From NCBI RefSeq assembly GCF_014638095.1, contig NZ_BMFH01000001.1, positions 2,179,227 through 2,243,226 of the forward strand: a stretch of 64,000 nt of DNA. Reading direction: 5' to 3'. The notes below the pieces were generated by a model, which saw only the letters and a list, made by a program, of their open reading frames with translations, did no database searches and had not been told where the DNA came from. Shown here piece by piece: positions 18,737-28,101 of the stretch; the first letter of the stretch is position 1, and every line of letters starts with the position of its first letter. This stretch comes from Muriicola marianensis. GTDB lineage: Bacteria > Bacteroidota > Bacteroidia > Flavobacteriales > Flavobacteriaceae. The position numbers were made by a program, and so were the translations under genes.

Positions 18737-19483
18737 ATGAAAAGAATATTAATACTGATAGTCCTTTGTATTCTATCGGCGTGTACAAATACAGAACAAA
18801 ACATGATAGTCATTGGTCATAGGGGCGCCATGGGGCACGAAACGGAGAACACCCTGGCATCAATTCAGAAGGCACTCGACCTGGGTGTGGATATGATTGA
18901 GATCGATGTGTTCCGGGTAAAAAGCGGGGAGATCGTGGTGTTTCATGACGAAAGACTTGAAAGGCTCAGCAATGCGGGCGGACCTATTGAGGACTGGAAT
19001 TACTTCGACCTAAAAAAGGTGGTCCTGAACGGGAACCACCAAATACCCATCCTGCAGGATGTCCTTAAGCTCATAGATCACCGAGTTGCGTTGAACATAG
19101 AACTCAAAGGTGCCAACACAGCTGAACGGGTGAACCACATCATTGCCTATTACATAAAAGCCAGGGGATGGAAACCGGAGGACTTCCTGATATCCAGTTT
19201 TAACTGGGAAGAGCTCAGAAAATTCAGGGCGATCAACCCTGATATCGCTATTGCCGTACTCACAGAAGGAGACCCTGAAGAGGCCCTTCCGGTAGCCCGT
19301 GAGCTGGGAGCCGTGGCCATCAATCCCTATTTTAAGAATCTCACAGCAGAAAACGTCAATTCACTCCAGGAAGCAGGGTTTAAAGTCTATACATGGACGG
19401 TCAATAACAAAGCAGACATTGATCTGATGCGGCAGTTTGGAGTAGACGGAGTCTTTACCAATTTTCCGGAAAGGGCTCACTGA
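18737..19483 (+). CDS. Glycerophosphodiester phosphodiesterase lipoprotein
   Basis: A 248-residue GDPD-family protein that cleaves glycerophosphodiesters to glycerol 3-phosphate and an alcohol. ATG at 18737, with an AAAGGGA ribosome-binding site at about 18724-18730, gives a lipoprotein signal ending LSAC. Motifs: GHRGAMGHETENTLASI (catalytic His and the metal-binding Glu), MIEIDVF (metal ligands), VVFHDERLERL (second catalytic His), LNIELKG, and the C-terminal YTWTVNN and DGVFTNFP. The length matches the bacterial GlpQ/UgpQ type. Its stop overlaps the next start by one base, so the two genes are coupled. Glycerol genes lie nearby on the other strand. Confidence 0.93.
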   Translation: MKRILILIVLCILSACTNTEQNMIVIGHRGAMGHETENTLASIQKALDLGVDMIEIDVFRVKSGEIVVFHDERLERLSNAGGPIEDWNYFDLKKVVLNGNHQIPILQDVLKLIDHRVALNIELKGANTAERVNHIIAYYIKARGWKPEDFLISSFNWEELRKFRAINPDIAIAVLTEGDPEEALPVARELGAVAINPYFKNLTAENVNSLQEAGFKVYTWTVNNKADIDLMRQFGVDGVFTNFPERAH

Positions 19484-20769
19484 TGTATGATCTCATTGTC
19501 GTCGGAGGCGGTGCTGCCGGTTTTTTCGGGGCTATCCACGTCGCCGAGCAAAGACCTGATTTAAAGGTAGCCATCCTCGAACAGGGCAATAAGGTACTTT
19601 CCAAGGTCAGGATCTCCGGAGGAGGGCGCTGTAATGTCACCCATGCCGAATTCAATCCGGCTGAACTCGTAAAAGCCTATCCCAGGGGGGAAAAGGAATT
19701 GCGAGGACCTTTCCACGTCTTTCAGCCAAGTGATACCGTGGCATTTTTTGAAGCAAGAGGGGTGCCTCTGAAGGTTGAGGAGGATGGTAGGATGTTCCCT
19801 GAGAGCGACTCTTCCCAATCCATCATCGATTGTTTTATGGACAGTGTCAATACCCTGGGCATTCACTTGATCAAAAACGCTTTGGTAGTTGAGATCATCC
19901 CAGTGGAGAGTCCAGTTCACGGTAAGATTTGGGAGGTAAAAACCAAGTCGGATTCCTTCCACTGCAATCATCTCCTGCTTGCCACCGGGAGCAGTCAGAA
20001 GATGTGGAATCTACTAAAGGTACTGGGACACCGGATCATTGACCCCGTTCCTTCCCTCTTCACTTTTCATATAACAGATACAAGGATCGAAGGTATACAG
20101 GGGGTAAGTACAAATGCGAGGGTTGAATTGGTTTCCAGGGAACTGCCCGGCAAAAAATTGTCCGGAGCGATCAGAACTTCATCGAAGCGATCTGCAGGTC
20201 TGACATCCGAAGGCCCCTTGCTGATCACACATTGGGGGATGAGCGGCCCTGCCATCCTGAAACTTTCAGCATGGGGTGCCCGCATCCTCAACGAATACAA
20301 TTATCGCTTCCGGATCAGGGTGAACTGGACACCCGATTATCACCAGGAGGGAATGTATGCCTTTCTGGTCGAGGTAAAGGAGGTGGAAGCCAGGAGAACG
20401 GTCTTCCGGACCTGTCCTTTGGAGATTCCGAAACGCCTTTGGAGAAAGCTGGTGCTGGCAGCGGGGATCACCCCTGATCAGAAATGGGCTGAAGTACAAA
20501 AAAAACAATTACAGCAGCTCGCAGCACAGCTGACCTCTACAGAATTCCTGGTAGAGGGGAAGAGTCCGTTTAAAGAAGAATTCGTAACCGCAGGAGGATT
20601 AGATCTCAGGGAGATCAACTTTAAAACCTTTGAAAGTAAACTCCATGAACGTCTGTATTTTGCCGGAGAGATCCTGAATATAGATGCTATAACGGGAGGG
20701 TACAATTTCCAGAATGCCTGGACAGGTGCCTATCTGGCTGCCAGGGCGATCACAGGCTCAGAAAATTGA
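19483..20769 (+). CDS. HI0933/YhiN-family NAD(P)/FAD-dependent oxidoreductase
   Basis: A 428-residue flavoprotein. The N-terminal dinucleotide fold is VVGGGAAGFFGAI. It is followed by the family signature VRISGGGRCNVTH, and the C-terminal FAD site carries AGGLDLREI and GGYNFQNAWTGAYLAA. The HI0933/YhiN family is widespread but its physiological substrate is not settled; a link to aminoacetone oxidation or flavin reduction has been proposed. It overlaps the upstream GDPD stop (TGATG). Nothing here defines its substrate. Confidence 0.9.
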   Translation: MYDLIVVGGGAAGFFGAIHVAEQRPDLKVAILEQGNKVLSKVRISGGGRCNVTHAEFNPAELVKAYPRGEKELRGPFHVFQPSDTVAFFEARGVPLKVEEDGRMFPESDSSQSIIDCFMDSVNTLGIHLIKNALVVEIIPVESPVHGKIWEVKTKSDSFHCNHLLLATGSSQKMWNLLKVLGHRIIDPVPSLFTFHITDTRIEGIQGVSTNARVELVSRELPGKKLSGAIRTSSKRSAGLTSEGPLLITHWGMSGPAILKLSAWGARILNEYNYRFRIRVNWTPDYHQEGMYAFLVEVKEVEARRTVFRTCPLEIPKRLWRKLVLAAGITPDQKWAEVQKKQLQQLAAQLTSTEFLVEGKSPFKEEFVTAGGLDLREINFKTFESKLHERLYFAGEILNIDAITGGYNFQNAWTGAYLAARAITGSEN

Positions 20770-20776
20770 GAGCCTA

Positions 20777-21502
20777 CTAGAGTAGGAGGTAAAGTGCTGC
20801 GGCTATGATCCCTCCCAGAACTGGACCCAATACAGGCACCCAGGAATATGCCCAGTCTGAGCTGCCCTTATCCTTTATCGGAAGGATTGCATGGACGATC
20901 CTGGGCCCCAGATCACGCGCCGGGTTGATTGCATAACCCGTGGTGCCCCCCAGGCTGAGGCCAATACCCCAAACCAGCAAGGATACCGGCAAGGCACCCA
21001 GAGAGCCCAATCCGATCACCTCTTCGGTGGCGAGCAAGGACGCATCCGTGAAGAAAAGCACGGTAAAAACAAGGACAAAAGTTCCGAGGACCTCACTGAA
21101 AAAGTTAGACGGGTAATTGCGCAGGGCCGGGATGGTGGAGAATACACCCAGTTTTATGCCCTTGTCCTCGGTGATGTCAAAATGGTCTTTGTACATAATC
21201 CAGATCAGTGCGGCCCCGATCATGGCTCCGAGCAATTGAGCAAGCAGGTAAGAGGGAACGTCTGTCCACTCAAATAAGCCGGATACGGCCAGGCCGATAG
21301 TTACCGCCGGGTTGATATGGGCCCCGCTGTACGGTCCGGCGACCACAACGCCGACAAAGACAGCAAACGCCCATGCTGTGGTTATGACGAGCCAGCCGCT
21401 CCCCTCACCCTTTGTTCCCTTGAGGATCACATTGGCGACCACTCCACATCCAAGGGTGATCAGAAGGGCCGTTCCTATTAATTCTGCAACAAATGGTGTC
21501 AT
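20777..21502 (-). CDS. glpF: Glycerol uptake facilitator (MIP/aquaglyceroporin)
   Basis: A 241-residue channel with six predicted helices and two half-helix motifs: [10 protein letters not shown] and [13 protein letters not shown]. The Asp after NPAR is the usual mark of glycerol facilitators as opposed to water-only aquaporins. It lets glycerol cross the inner membrane by facilitated diffusion. ATG at 21502 overlaps the glpK stop as ATGA, so it is translationally coupled; a longer reading from a TTG at 21529 is less likely. The gene ends convergent with the YhiN-family gene, with the short hairpin CCTAC-TAGA-GTAGG spanning its stop. Confidence 0.95.
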   Translation of the reverse strand: MTPFVAELIGTALLITLGCGVVANVILKGTKGEGSGWLVITTAWAFAVFVGVVVAGPYSGAHINPAVTIGLAVSGLFEWTDVPSYLLAQLLGAMIGAALIWIMYKDHFDITEDKGIKLGVFSTIPALRNYPSNFFSEVLGTFVLVFTVLFFTDASLLATEEVIGLGSLGALPVSLLVWGIGLSLGGTTGYAINPARDLGPRIVHAILPIKDKGSSDWAYSWVPVLGPVLGGIIAAALYLLL

Positions 21503-23007
21503 ATCTGTGTTTCGTTTTCTTTGCTCCAATATTCAGTGGCCCCGATGGCCCGGTACCAACCTTTGATCCCTTCTTCTACAACAGTTCTGTCCTGAACCGG
21601 GTCGAACCGTCTTTCTGTTTCCCAGATCCCCCGGATCTCATCGAGGCCGGACCAATAACCGACCGCAAGTCCGGCGAGGAAAGCAGCCCCCATAACGGTG
21701 GTTTCCACGATCTTGGGCCTGACAACTACTGTATCCAGAACATCGGCTTGGAATTGCATCAGGAGATTGTTGACCGTCGCCCCACCATCTACGCGTAATT
21801 CCCTGATATCAATGCCGGCATCGGCCTCCATAGCCTTGAGCACATCCATGGTTTGGTAGGCGATCGACTCGATGGCTGCTCGGGCGATATGGGCATAGGT
21901 GCTGCCCCTGGTTAGCCCGAAAATACTCCCCTTGGCGTGCTGATTCCAGTGAGGCGCTCCCAGTCCGGCAAAGGCGGGAACAAAATACACCCCGTCCGAA
22001 GTGTCAACGGTGCAAGCCAACTGTTCCACTTCCCCGGAGGATTCAATAATGCGAAGGCTGTCACGAAGCCATTGGACTACTGCCCCGGCTATAAAAATAC
22101 TCCCTTCCAGGATGTAATGAGTCTTGCCATCGATCTGCCATCCCACCGAAGTGAGCAGATTATTTTTTGAAATGATGGGTCTTTCTCCTATGTTCATCAA
22201 CATGAAACAACCGGTTCCATAGGTGTTTTTAACCATTCCGGGTTGCGTACACATCTGCCCGAATAAGGCAGCCTGCTGGTCACCTGCGATCCCTGCGATC
22301 GGGATCTCCTTTCCCAGCCAACTGGAAGTCGACTTCCCATATACCTCACTGGAAGCTTTTACTTCGGGAAGCATTGATTTCGGGATATTCAGAAGGGCCA
22401 GCAACTCATCATCCCACTCAAGATTATTTATGTTGAAGAAGAGGGTGCGGGAGGCATTGGTCACGTCGGTTATGTGAAGGGCACCTTCGGTCAGTTTCCA
22501 GATCAACCATGAATCTATGGTCCCCAAAAGGAGGTCTCCCGATTCAGCTTTTTCTCTCGCTCCATCGACATTGTCGAGGATCCATTTTGCCTTGGTCCCC
22601 GAAAAATAGGCGTCAATGACGAGTCCGGTCTTCTCCCTGATCAAAGGCGAGAGACCGTCTTTTTTGAGCTGATCACAATACCGGGCCGTCCTCTTGTCTT
22701 GCCATACTATAGCGTTGTATATGGGCTTGCCTGTATTCCTATCCCATATCACGACGGTTTCCCGTTGATTGGTGATCCCTATCCCGGCGATGTCCTCAGG
22801 CGAGATCTTTTTGGAAGCGACAGCCTCTTTCATCATCTCGGCCTGGGTCTCCCAGATCTCCAGGGCATCGTGTTCTACCCATCCTGATTTAGGAAAGTAC
22901 TGCTTGAATTCTTTCTGGGCTGAAGAGACTATACTTCCGTTTTTGTCGAAGATCAATGCCCTGCAACTGGTGGTACCCTGGTCTAAGGCCAAGATGTATT
23001 TTTCCAT
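21499..23007 (-). CDS. glpK: Glycerol kinase
   Basis: A 502-residue FGGY-family kinase that phosphorylates glycerol to sn-glycerol 3-phosphate with ATP, trapping glycerol that enters through GlpF. It shows the N-terminal phosphate loop [15 protein letters not shown], then [13 protein letters not shown], the substrate site region [11 protein letters not shown], and the C-terminal [19 protein letters not shown]. The length matches the family. An AGGA ribosome-binding site precedes ATG. glpF follows with a 4-base overlap. No glycerol-3-phosphate dehydrogenase gene is in the window. Confidence 0.97.
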   Translation of the reverse strand: MEKYILALDQGTTSCRALIFDKNGSIVSSAQKEFKQYFPKSGWVEHDALEIWETQAEMMKEAVASKKISPEDIAGIGITNQRETVVIWDRNTGKPIYNAIVWQDKRTARYCDQLKKDGLSPLIREKTGLVIDAYFSGTKAKWILDNVDGAREKAESGDLLLGTIDSWLIWKLTEGALHITDVTNASRTLFFNINNLEWDDELLALLNIPKSMLPEVKASSEVYGKSTSSWLGKEIPIAGIAGDQQAALFGQMCTQPGMVKNTYGTGCFMLMNIGERPIISKNNLLTSVGWQIDGKTHYILEGSIFIAGAVVQWLRDSLRIIESSGEVEQLACTVDTSDGVYFVPAFAGLGAPHWNQHAKGSIFGLTRGSTYAHIARAAIESIAYQTMDVLKAMEADAGIDIRELRVDGGATVNNLLMQFQADVLDTVVVRPKIVETTVMGAAFLAGLAVGYWSGLDEIRGIWETERRFDPVQDRTVVEEGIKGWYRAIGATEYWSKENETQI

Positions 23008-23132
23008 GGTCCTGCGTTTGAAGAGGTTCCCTTACATATTGGTGTCTAAATGTAATGGAATTATTTCTTTTTCCACGATAGGGTGTTGAGGACATGGAAG
23101 ACGAGAAGGCTTTGAGAAGGAAGTCTGAGAAT

Positions 23133-23606
23133 TTAGTTGAGGATCCAGATATTAAAATTGAGGACCATAGCAAAACATACCCAGAGGAGGTATGGGAGGA
23201 GCAGATAAGCCGCCGGCTTGCTGACGATCTTGAACCATTTGATGGTGGCCAGGATAAGGATGATCAGGATGAGGATGACCAATAGAGCCCAGAAGGGTTC
23301 CCTAAGCCCAAAAAACACTATACTCCACATGGCGTTGAAGAGCAGCTGAAATCCAAAGTAATACAGGGCAGTTTTTACCCAAATATGGTAGAATCCCTTA
23401 GCCCACACCAGGCCGGCAGCAATACCCATGGTGATGTAGAGGAAGGTCCACACCGGAGCAAAGATCCAATTCGGGGGGTTGAAGCCCGGTTTGTTGAGGC
23501 CTGCGTACCAGGTATCAACAGAACTCTGGGTGGCGAATCCCGAAAGAAAACCAATGAGAAGGCAGACGATCACGGCAAAACTGATATAGGTCGCTTTTTT
23601 CTTCAT
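23133..23606 (-). CDS. tspO: TspO/MBR-family membrane protein
   Basis: A 157-residue protein with five hydrophobic helices and the TspO signature: WYAGLNKPGFNPPNWIFAPVWTFLYI after helix 1, ALYYFGFQLLFNAMWSIVFFGL in the middle, and LLLPYLLWVCFAMVLNFNIW at the C end. TspO binds porphyrins and related ligands and is linked to tetrapyrrole handling and stress or light regulation in other bacteria. It stands alone between glpK (same strand) and mvaD (divergent). No conserved context here identifies its ligand. Confidence 0.93.
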   Translation of the reverse strand: MKKKATYISFAVIVCLLIGFLSGFATQSSVDTWYAGLNKPGFNPPNWIFAPVWTFLYITMGIAAGLVWAKGFYHIWVKTALYYFGFQLLFNAMWSIVFFGLREPFWALLVILILIILILATIKWFKIVSKPAAYLLLPYLLWVCFAMVLNFNIWILN

Positions 23607-23677
23607 AGAATTCTCAACAGAGTGTCCTAAAATAGGAATTTATTTTAATTGGCCTCAGGCCGATACGCCCTAAGGAC

Positions 23678-23685
23678 TATCTTTG
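23678..23685 (+). promoter_or_regulatory. -7 promoter box (TATCTTTG) of the mevalonate operon
   Basis: TATCTTTG is an exact TAnnTTTG match. It implies a transcript start near 23692, just before GGAG and the ATG at 23704. This supports the ATG over the TTG at 23683, which would fall inside the promoter. Confidence 0.55.
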
Positions 23686-23703
23686 CAAGAAACATTGGAG
23701 TCC

Positions 23704-24798
23704 ATGCATGAAAAGGATTTTATCCCTGCTGAAATCGAGGTAATGACAGACCGGGGGAGCGCATCATGGAGGGCGCCCAGCAATATAGCCCTTGTGAAAT
23801 ACTGGGGGAAATACGAAGGGCAGATCCCGGCCAACCCTTCTCTTAGCTTTACTCTTTCCGCTTCCCATACCACTACTACCACCCATTTTAGAAAGCAATC
23901 CGGCACGGCAAGTTTCCCGACCTTCGACCTGCTCTTCGAGGGTAAAGTAAAGGCCGACTTTAATCCTAAGGTCAGGTCTTTCTTTGAACGTATTATTCCC
24001 TATTCACCCTGGTTGAAGGATTTCCACCTGGAGATTAACACGGAGAACAGTTTCCCGCACAGCAGCGGAATAGCTTCTTCGGCCAGCAGTATGGCAGCCC
24101 TCTCCCTTTGCGTTCTCGAGATGGAACGCCTACTGTATCCTTCCATGACGGACGATGTTTTTCTCAGAAAGGCCTCCTTCTTAGCACGACTGGGTTCCGG
24201 CAGTGCGTGCAGGAGTGTTGAAGGGCCTCTTGTTAGCTGGGGGCAGCATGAAAAGATTTCCGCCGGATCCGACCTGTTCGGGACCGTCTACCGGGGCTCT
24301 GTCCATGAAGTTTTCAGGGATTACCGGGACACAATCCTTCTGGTGCACAAAGGGCAGAAAACGGTAAGTAGCACCGCAGGGCACTCCCTTATGAAGGACC
24401 ACCACTATGCCAAACAGCGTTTTTCACAAGCCCATTCCAACCTTAGTCTCCTCCTGGATGTCCTTGAGAATGGTGATCTGGAAGGGTTTGCAAGGATCGT
24501 TGAGAGCGAGGCATTGAGTCTTCACGCCATGATGATGACCAGTATACCCTATTACCTCCTTATGAAACCCAATACCCTCGCGATCATCGAGAAAATATGG
24601 GAATTCCGCAAGGAAACAGAAGAATCCCTATGCTTCACCCTTGACGCGGGAGCGAATGTTCACCTCCTCTATCCGGCAAACAGGGAGGATAAAGTTTTGC
24701 AATTTATTAAGAATGAGCTTGTTGCGTATTGCCAAAAGGGGCAGTATATTTGCGACCAGTCAGGGCAGGGAGCAAAAAAATTAGAGTCCGCTGTTTGA
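23704..24798 (+). CDS. mvaD: Diphosphomevalonate decarboxylase
   Basis: A 364-residue GHMP-superfamily enzyme. It performs ATP-dependent decarboxylation of mevalonate 5-diphosphate to isopentenyl diphosphate, the last step of the mevalonate route. Motifs: APSNIALVKYWGKY near the N end, PANPSLSFTLS, the phosphate loop HSSGIASSASSMAAL, and GSGSACRSVEGPL, which is typical of the decarboxylase. The C-terminal FTLDAGANVHLLY is also characteristic. GGAG sits upstream of the chosen ATG. It leads a run with mevalonate kinase and a prenyltransferase. Confidence 0.95.
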   Translation: MHEKDFIPAEIEVMTDRGSASWRAPSNIALVKYWGKYEGQIPANPSLSFTLSASHTTTTTHFRKQSGTASFPTFDLLFEGKVKADFNPKVRSFFERIIPYSPWLKDFHLEINTENSFPHSSGIASSASSMAALSLCVLEMERLLYPSMTDDVFLRKASFLARLGSGSACRSVEGPLVSWGQHEKISAGSDLFGTVYRGSVHEVFRDYRDTILLVHKGQKTVSSTAGHSLMKDHHYAKQRFSQAHSNLSLLLDVLENGDLEGFARIVESEALSLHAMMMTSIPYYLLMKPNTLAIIEKIWEFRKETEESLCFTLDAGANVHLLYPANREDKVLQFIKNELVAYCQKGQYICDQSGQGAKKLESAV

Positions 24799-24845
24799 TA
24801 TCAGCAAATTAGGACTACCTTTAACTGGCGGAAACGCAGTGTATT

Positions 24846-25784
24846 ATGAAGGGACCACTTTTTTATTCCAAAATCCTTTTATTCGGGGAATACGGTATCA
24901 TAAAGGACTCAAAAGGCCTTTCTATTCCTTACAACTTCTTCAAAGGGGCCCTGAAAACAGAGCATCCCCTTTCCGATGTTGCCAAAAGATCTAACGAAAG
25001 CCTCAGAAAATTTGCTGATCATCTGGAACAGATACAAAAGGAAGACCCTTCCTTGGTTCAATTTGAGATCGAGAAACTGAAAAAAGATCTCGAAGAGGGG
25101 ATGTATTTTGACAGCTCTATTCCCCAGGGATATGGGATAGGTAGCAGCGGCGCCCTGGTCGCAGCCATTTACGACAAATACGCCAAGGATAAGATCACCG
25201 TACTGGAAAACCTCACCAGGGATAAATTACTTCATCTCAAGGCTATCTTCGGGAAAATGGAATCCTTTTTTCACGGGAAATCTTCAGGGCTCGACCCCCT
25301 GAACAGTTACTTGAGCCTGCCTATCCTGATCAACTCTCAGGACAATATTGAGTCTACCAGCATCCCCTCACAGAATATCAACGGGAAAGGTGCCGTCTTT
25401 CTCTTAGACAGTGGGATGACCGGGGAAACAGCACCTATGGTTCAGATCTTTATGGAGAAGATGAAGAACGAGGGCTTCAGGACTGTACTCAAGGATCAGT
25501 TCATCAGGCACACGGATGCCTGTGTGGAGGATTTTCTCTCGGGCAATATCAAATCCCTTTTTGGAAATCTGAAACAATTATCTCACGTTGTGCTCGATCA
25601 TTTCAAGCCGATGATACCCCAGCAGTTCCACGAGCTATGGAAGAAGGGGATCGATACCAATGACTATTATCTCAAACTCTGTGGTTCAGGAGGTGGCGGG
25701 TATATCCTGGGATTTACAGAGGATATTGAAAAGGCAAGAAAAACCCTGAAGGGACACAAACTGGAAGTGGTTTACAACTTCTAA
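24846..25784 (+). CDS. Mevalonate kinase (GHMP kinase family)
   Basis: A 312-residue GHMP kinase placed directly after mvaD. It carries YSKILLFGEYGIIKDSKGLSIP near the start, the ATP loop GYGIGSSGALVAAIYD, and the C-terminal glycine-rich motif LCGSGGGGYILGF. It most likely phosphorylates mevalonate, although the sequence is of the divergent flavobacterial type and a phosphomevalonate role cannot be excluded from motifs alone. It starts 47 bases after mvaD and ends 10 bases before the UbiA gene. Confidence 0.85.
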   Translation: MKGPLFYSKILLFGEYGIIKDSKGLSIPYNFFKGALKTEHPLSDVAKRSNESLRKFADHLEQIQKEDPSLVQFEIEKLKKDLEEGMYFDSSIPQGYGIGSSGALVAAIYDKYAKDKITVLENLTRDKLLHLKAIFGKMESFFHGKSSGLDPLNSYLSLPILINSQDNIESTSIPSQNINGKGAVFLLDSGMTGETAPMVQIFMEKMKNEGFRTVLKDQFIRHTDACVEDFLSGNIKSLFGNLKQLSHVVLDHFKPMIPQQFHELWKKGIDTNDYYLKLCGSGGGGYILGFTEDIEKARKTLKGHKLEVVYNF

Positions 25785-25794
25785 ACCCCACTTT

Positions 25795-26700
25795 ATGCTA
25801 AGCAGAAAAAACAGGCTCCTGCTTTTAAAGCTGTTGAGTCTGTTTTCCATTGTCAGGGGATATAACGTCCTGGTCATTGTCATTGCACAATACCTGGCTG
25901 CCATTTACATTATGGCTCCCGATCTGCCACTCCGCAGCGTGGTATTCGACCTTAGCCTTTTTGTGATCGTCCTGGCATCTGCCCTGGTGATCGCTGCCGG
26001 TTATATCATCAACAGTTTTTACGACTCCGAGAAAGACCTGATCAACAAACCGCGTAAGACCATGCTCGACCGGCTGGTGAGTCAGCGCACGAAGCTAAGT
26101 ACCTACTTTGTACTGAACTTCCTATCGGTGGTTTTTGCCAGTTACGTATCTTTTCGGGCGGTCCTCTTCTTTGGGGCTTACATATTTGGTATCTGGCTGT
26201 ATTCCCACAAACTAAAAAGGCTCCCGTTTATCGGAAACCTCGTTTCTGCCACCCTGGCTATTACACCTTTCTTTGCTGTATTTGTCTACTACCGGAATTT
26301 TGAGGCGGTCATCTTTGTTCATGCCCTTTTCCTTTTCCTGCTTATCCTGTCACGGGAGATGATCAAGGACATGGAGAACCTTGCCGGAGACCTCGCCCTG
26401 GATTACAAGACCATTCCAGTGCTTTTTGGAACCCGATACTCCAAGATCATCATAACCTTCCTCGTCCTGCTGGCCCTGTTGCCGGCCTTCCTGCTGATAG
26501 AGACCTTTGATGTAGGATATATGTACCTCTATTTTATCCTGGCCATGGGATTGCTGATCGCATTCCTGATTCTTATGTGGAAATCGAGCTCCAAGAAACA
26601 TTACGTATGGCTTCACAACATCCTTAAATTCATCATAGTTTCAGGGGTGTTCAGTATTCTCCTTATCAATGTGGACCTGGTCCTGAACCGAATCCTGTGA
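25795..26700 (+). CDS. UbiA-superfamily prenyltransferase, archaeal-lipid-like
   Basis: A 301-residue membrane protein with about eight or nine helices. The first Asp-rich motif appears as NSFYDSEKDLINKPRK (the usual NDxxDxxxD with the first Asp replaced by Ser). The second is REMIKDMENLAGDLALDYKTIP. Homologous proteins in Bacteroidota are usually annotated as geranylgeranylglycerol-phosphate geranylgeranyltransferase, but other UbiA acceptors (quinone, haem, carotenoid-like) remain possible. It is 10 bases downstream of the mevalonate kinase gene, so its substrate is probably an isoprenoid diphosphate made by that pathway. Confidence 0.85.
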   Translation: MLSRKNRLLLLKLLSLFSIVRGYNVLVIVIAQYLAAIYIMAPDLPLRSVVFDLSLFVIVLASALVIAAGYIINSFYDSEKDLINKPRKTMLDRLVSQRTKLSTYFVLNFLSVVFASYVSFRAVLFFGAYIFGIWLYSHKLKRLPFIGNLVSATLAITPFFAVFVYYRNFEAVIFVHALFLFLLILSREMIKDMENLAGDLALDYKTIPVLFGTRYSKIIITFLVLLALLPAFLLIETFDVGYMYLYFILAMGLLIAFLILMWKSSSKKHYVWLHNILKFIIVSGVFSILLINVDLVLNRIL

Positions 26701-26709
26701 TCCCCGCGC

Positions 26710-26739
26710 TTTGAGACAGGCGGCATTTTGCTATTTTTG
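26710..26739 (+). promoter_or_regulatory. Two-part Bacteroidota promoter for rluB (TTTG, 18 bases, TATTTTTG)
   Basis: TTTG at 26710-26713 and TATTTTTG at 26732-26739 are spaced 18 bases apart, a good fit to the -33/-7 consensus. Transcription would begin near 26746, leaving a very short leader before the ATG at 26754. The rluB gene may therefore be expressed apart from the mevalonate run. Confidence 0.55.
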
Positions 26740-26753
26740 ATAAAAAATACACC

Positions 26754-27596
26754 ATGAGCAGGTTTGATAATAGTGGAGGAGGCAAATTCTCAGGCAGGGG
26801 AGACGGTAATTTCAGGCGCAAGAGCTATGCAAGGGGCAATGCCCCCATCAAGAAGAAAAGGGAAAACGTTCAGCCTCCGGATCCGAATCTGATCAGGTTA
26901 AACAAGTACATCGCTAACTCAGGTGTCTGTTCCCGAAGGGAGGCAGATACCTATATCACTGCAGGGAACATCACCGTCAACGGGAAGACTATCACCGAGA
27001 TGGGACACAAGGTAAAGCTCACGGATGAGGTGCGTTTTGACGGCCGTCTCCTGAGTCCGGAGAAAAAGGAATACGTCCTGCTCAACAAACCCAAAAATTT
27101 TATCACCACCACCAGGGATGAAAAAGGGAGGAGGACCGTTATGGAACTCATCTCAAATGCCTCCAAATCGAGGTTGGTCCCTGTGGGCAGGTTAGACCGA
27201 AACACAACCGGGCTCTTGCTGTTTACCAATGATGGCGATATGGCTAAGAAACTCACGCATCCGAGATATGGGGTAAGGAAGATCTACCATGTGGAGTTGA
27301 ACCGCAACCTCACGGCAGCTGACTTCAAACGCATACAGGAAGGCCTCATGCTGGAGGATGGACTGATTCAGGTAGATGAGGTGAGCTACCTGCAAAATGC
27401 CCCGAAAAAAGAAGTGGGTATCGAGATCCACAGTGGTAGAAACCGCATAGTCAGGAGGATTTTTGAACACCTGGGGTACGATGTGATCAAACTGGACCGG
27501 GTGGTCTTTGCCAATCTCACCAAGAAGGATCTGCCACGCGGCCACTGGAGGCATCTTTCCAAGCAGGAGGTCATCAACCTTGGGATGCTGCAATAG
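26754..27596 (+). CDS. rluB: RluB/RsuA-family 23S rRNA pseudouridine synthase
   Basis: A 280-residue protein. A basic Gly/Arg/Lys-rich tail covers residues 1-45. An S4 RNA-binding domain follows at about 47-92 (LNKYIANSGVCSRREAD, AGNITVNGK), then the pseudouridine synthase core with GRLDRNTTGLLLFTNDG, in which Asp148 is the catalytic residue. The C-terminal block IHSGRNRIVRRIFEHLGYDV is typical of the RsuA/RluB/RluE group. It modifies a uridine in the large-subunit rRNA (position 2605 in RluB of E. coli); exact target not provable here. Unstructured basic N-terminal extensions are common in Bacteroidota RluB. Confidence 0.92.
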   Translation: MSRFDNSGGGKFSGRGDGNFRRKSYARGNAPIKKKRENVQPPDPNLIRLNKYIANSGVCSRREADTYITAGNITVNGKTITEMGHKVKLTDEVRFDGRLLSPEKKEYVLLNKPKNFITTTRDEKGRRTVMELISNASKSRLVPVGRLDRNTTGLLLFTNDGDMAKKLTHPRYGVRKIYHVELNRNLTAADFKRIQEGLMLEDGLIQVDEVSYLQNAPKKEVGIEIHSGRNRIVRRIFEHLGYDVIKLDRVVFANLTKKDLPRGHWRHLSKQEVINLGMLQ

Positions 27597-27600
27597 GTGA

Positions 27601-28035
27601 TTAATCGGAATGCCTGGCCTCCAGTATGCTTCCCACCGTGTTCCAGAACACAGCTCCCGCAGGATGTTTGTCCTTTTGTGCGGTATTCTCGTCCAGATAT
27701 TCTCCTACCATTAGTTTTAAGTGCGTGATCTGGGCGTTTTCCCCGTAGAAATTCTCAAAGGCCATATCCCAGGAAGAAAAGACACGTTCTTCCCTCTCTT
27801 CGTAGCTGAGAAGTTCCACGTTTTTGTGTCGGGGATCGGTTTTTATCTTGTCGAATAATGTCAGAACCTTGTACTGATTTCCCTCCAGGTATTGGATAAA
27901 CTCTCCCCGGTGATAGAGCAGGCAACCGGTGATTCCCAGGGAGCGATTATTTTCCTGTGCTTTTATGAGCATCTCCTGGATCTGGTCCAGGGTAAAATCC
28001 GGTTTTGCAACGGACTTATATACCAGGCTGAACAT
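27601..28035 (-). CDS. Stand-alone BLUF-domain blue-light photosensor
   Basis: A 144-residue protein consisting of a BLUF domain (about 1-95) and a 50-residue C-terminal helical extension. BLUF domains bind FAD and sense blue light. The key residues are present at the same spacing as in AppA: Tyr6, Asn30, Gln48, Trp89 and Met91. SLGITGCLLY and GEFIQYLEG are typical. There is no effector domain, so it must act through a partner protein. It is convergent with rluB and upstream of nothing it clearly regulates; a TATCTTTA box on the same strand lies about 35 bases upstream. Confidence 0.92.
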   Translation of the reverse strand: MFSLVYKSVAKPDFTLDQIQEMLIKAQENNRSLGITGCLLYHRGEFIQYLEGNQYKVLTLFDKIKTDPRHKNVELLSYEEREERVFSSWDMAFENFYGENAQITHLKLMVGEYLDENTAQKDKHPAGAVFWNTVGSILEARHSD

Positions 28036-28062
28036 GGTCTGTTTTCTTTTTGGTCTTGGTTA

Positions 28063-28077
28063 TCGGATTAAAGATAA
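28063..28077 (-). promoter_or_regulatory. -7-like promoter element upstream of the BLUF gene
   Basis: On the minus strand the element reads TTATCTTTAATCCGA, containing TATCTTTA, one base off TAnnTTTG. The same 15 bases occur at 43839-43853 before the FAD oxidoreductase gene. The leader would be roughly 30 nt. Confidence 0.4.
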
Positions 28078-28101
28078 AAGAAAAAAACAGCTGAACCGAT
28101 A

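Noticed and set aside
20773-20786. Hairpin CCTAC-TAGA-GTAGG at the glpF end as terminator
   Set aside because: A 5-bp stem without a T-run; too weak to call as terminator.
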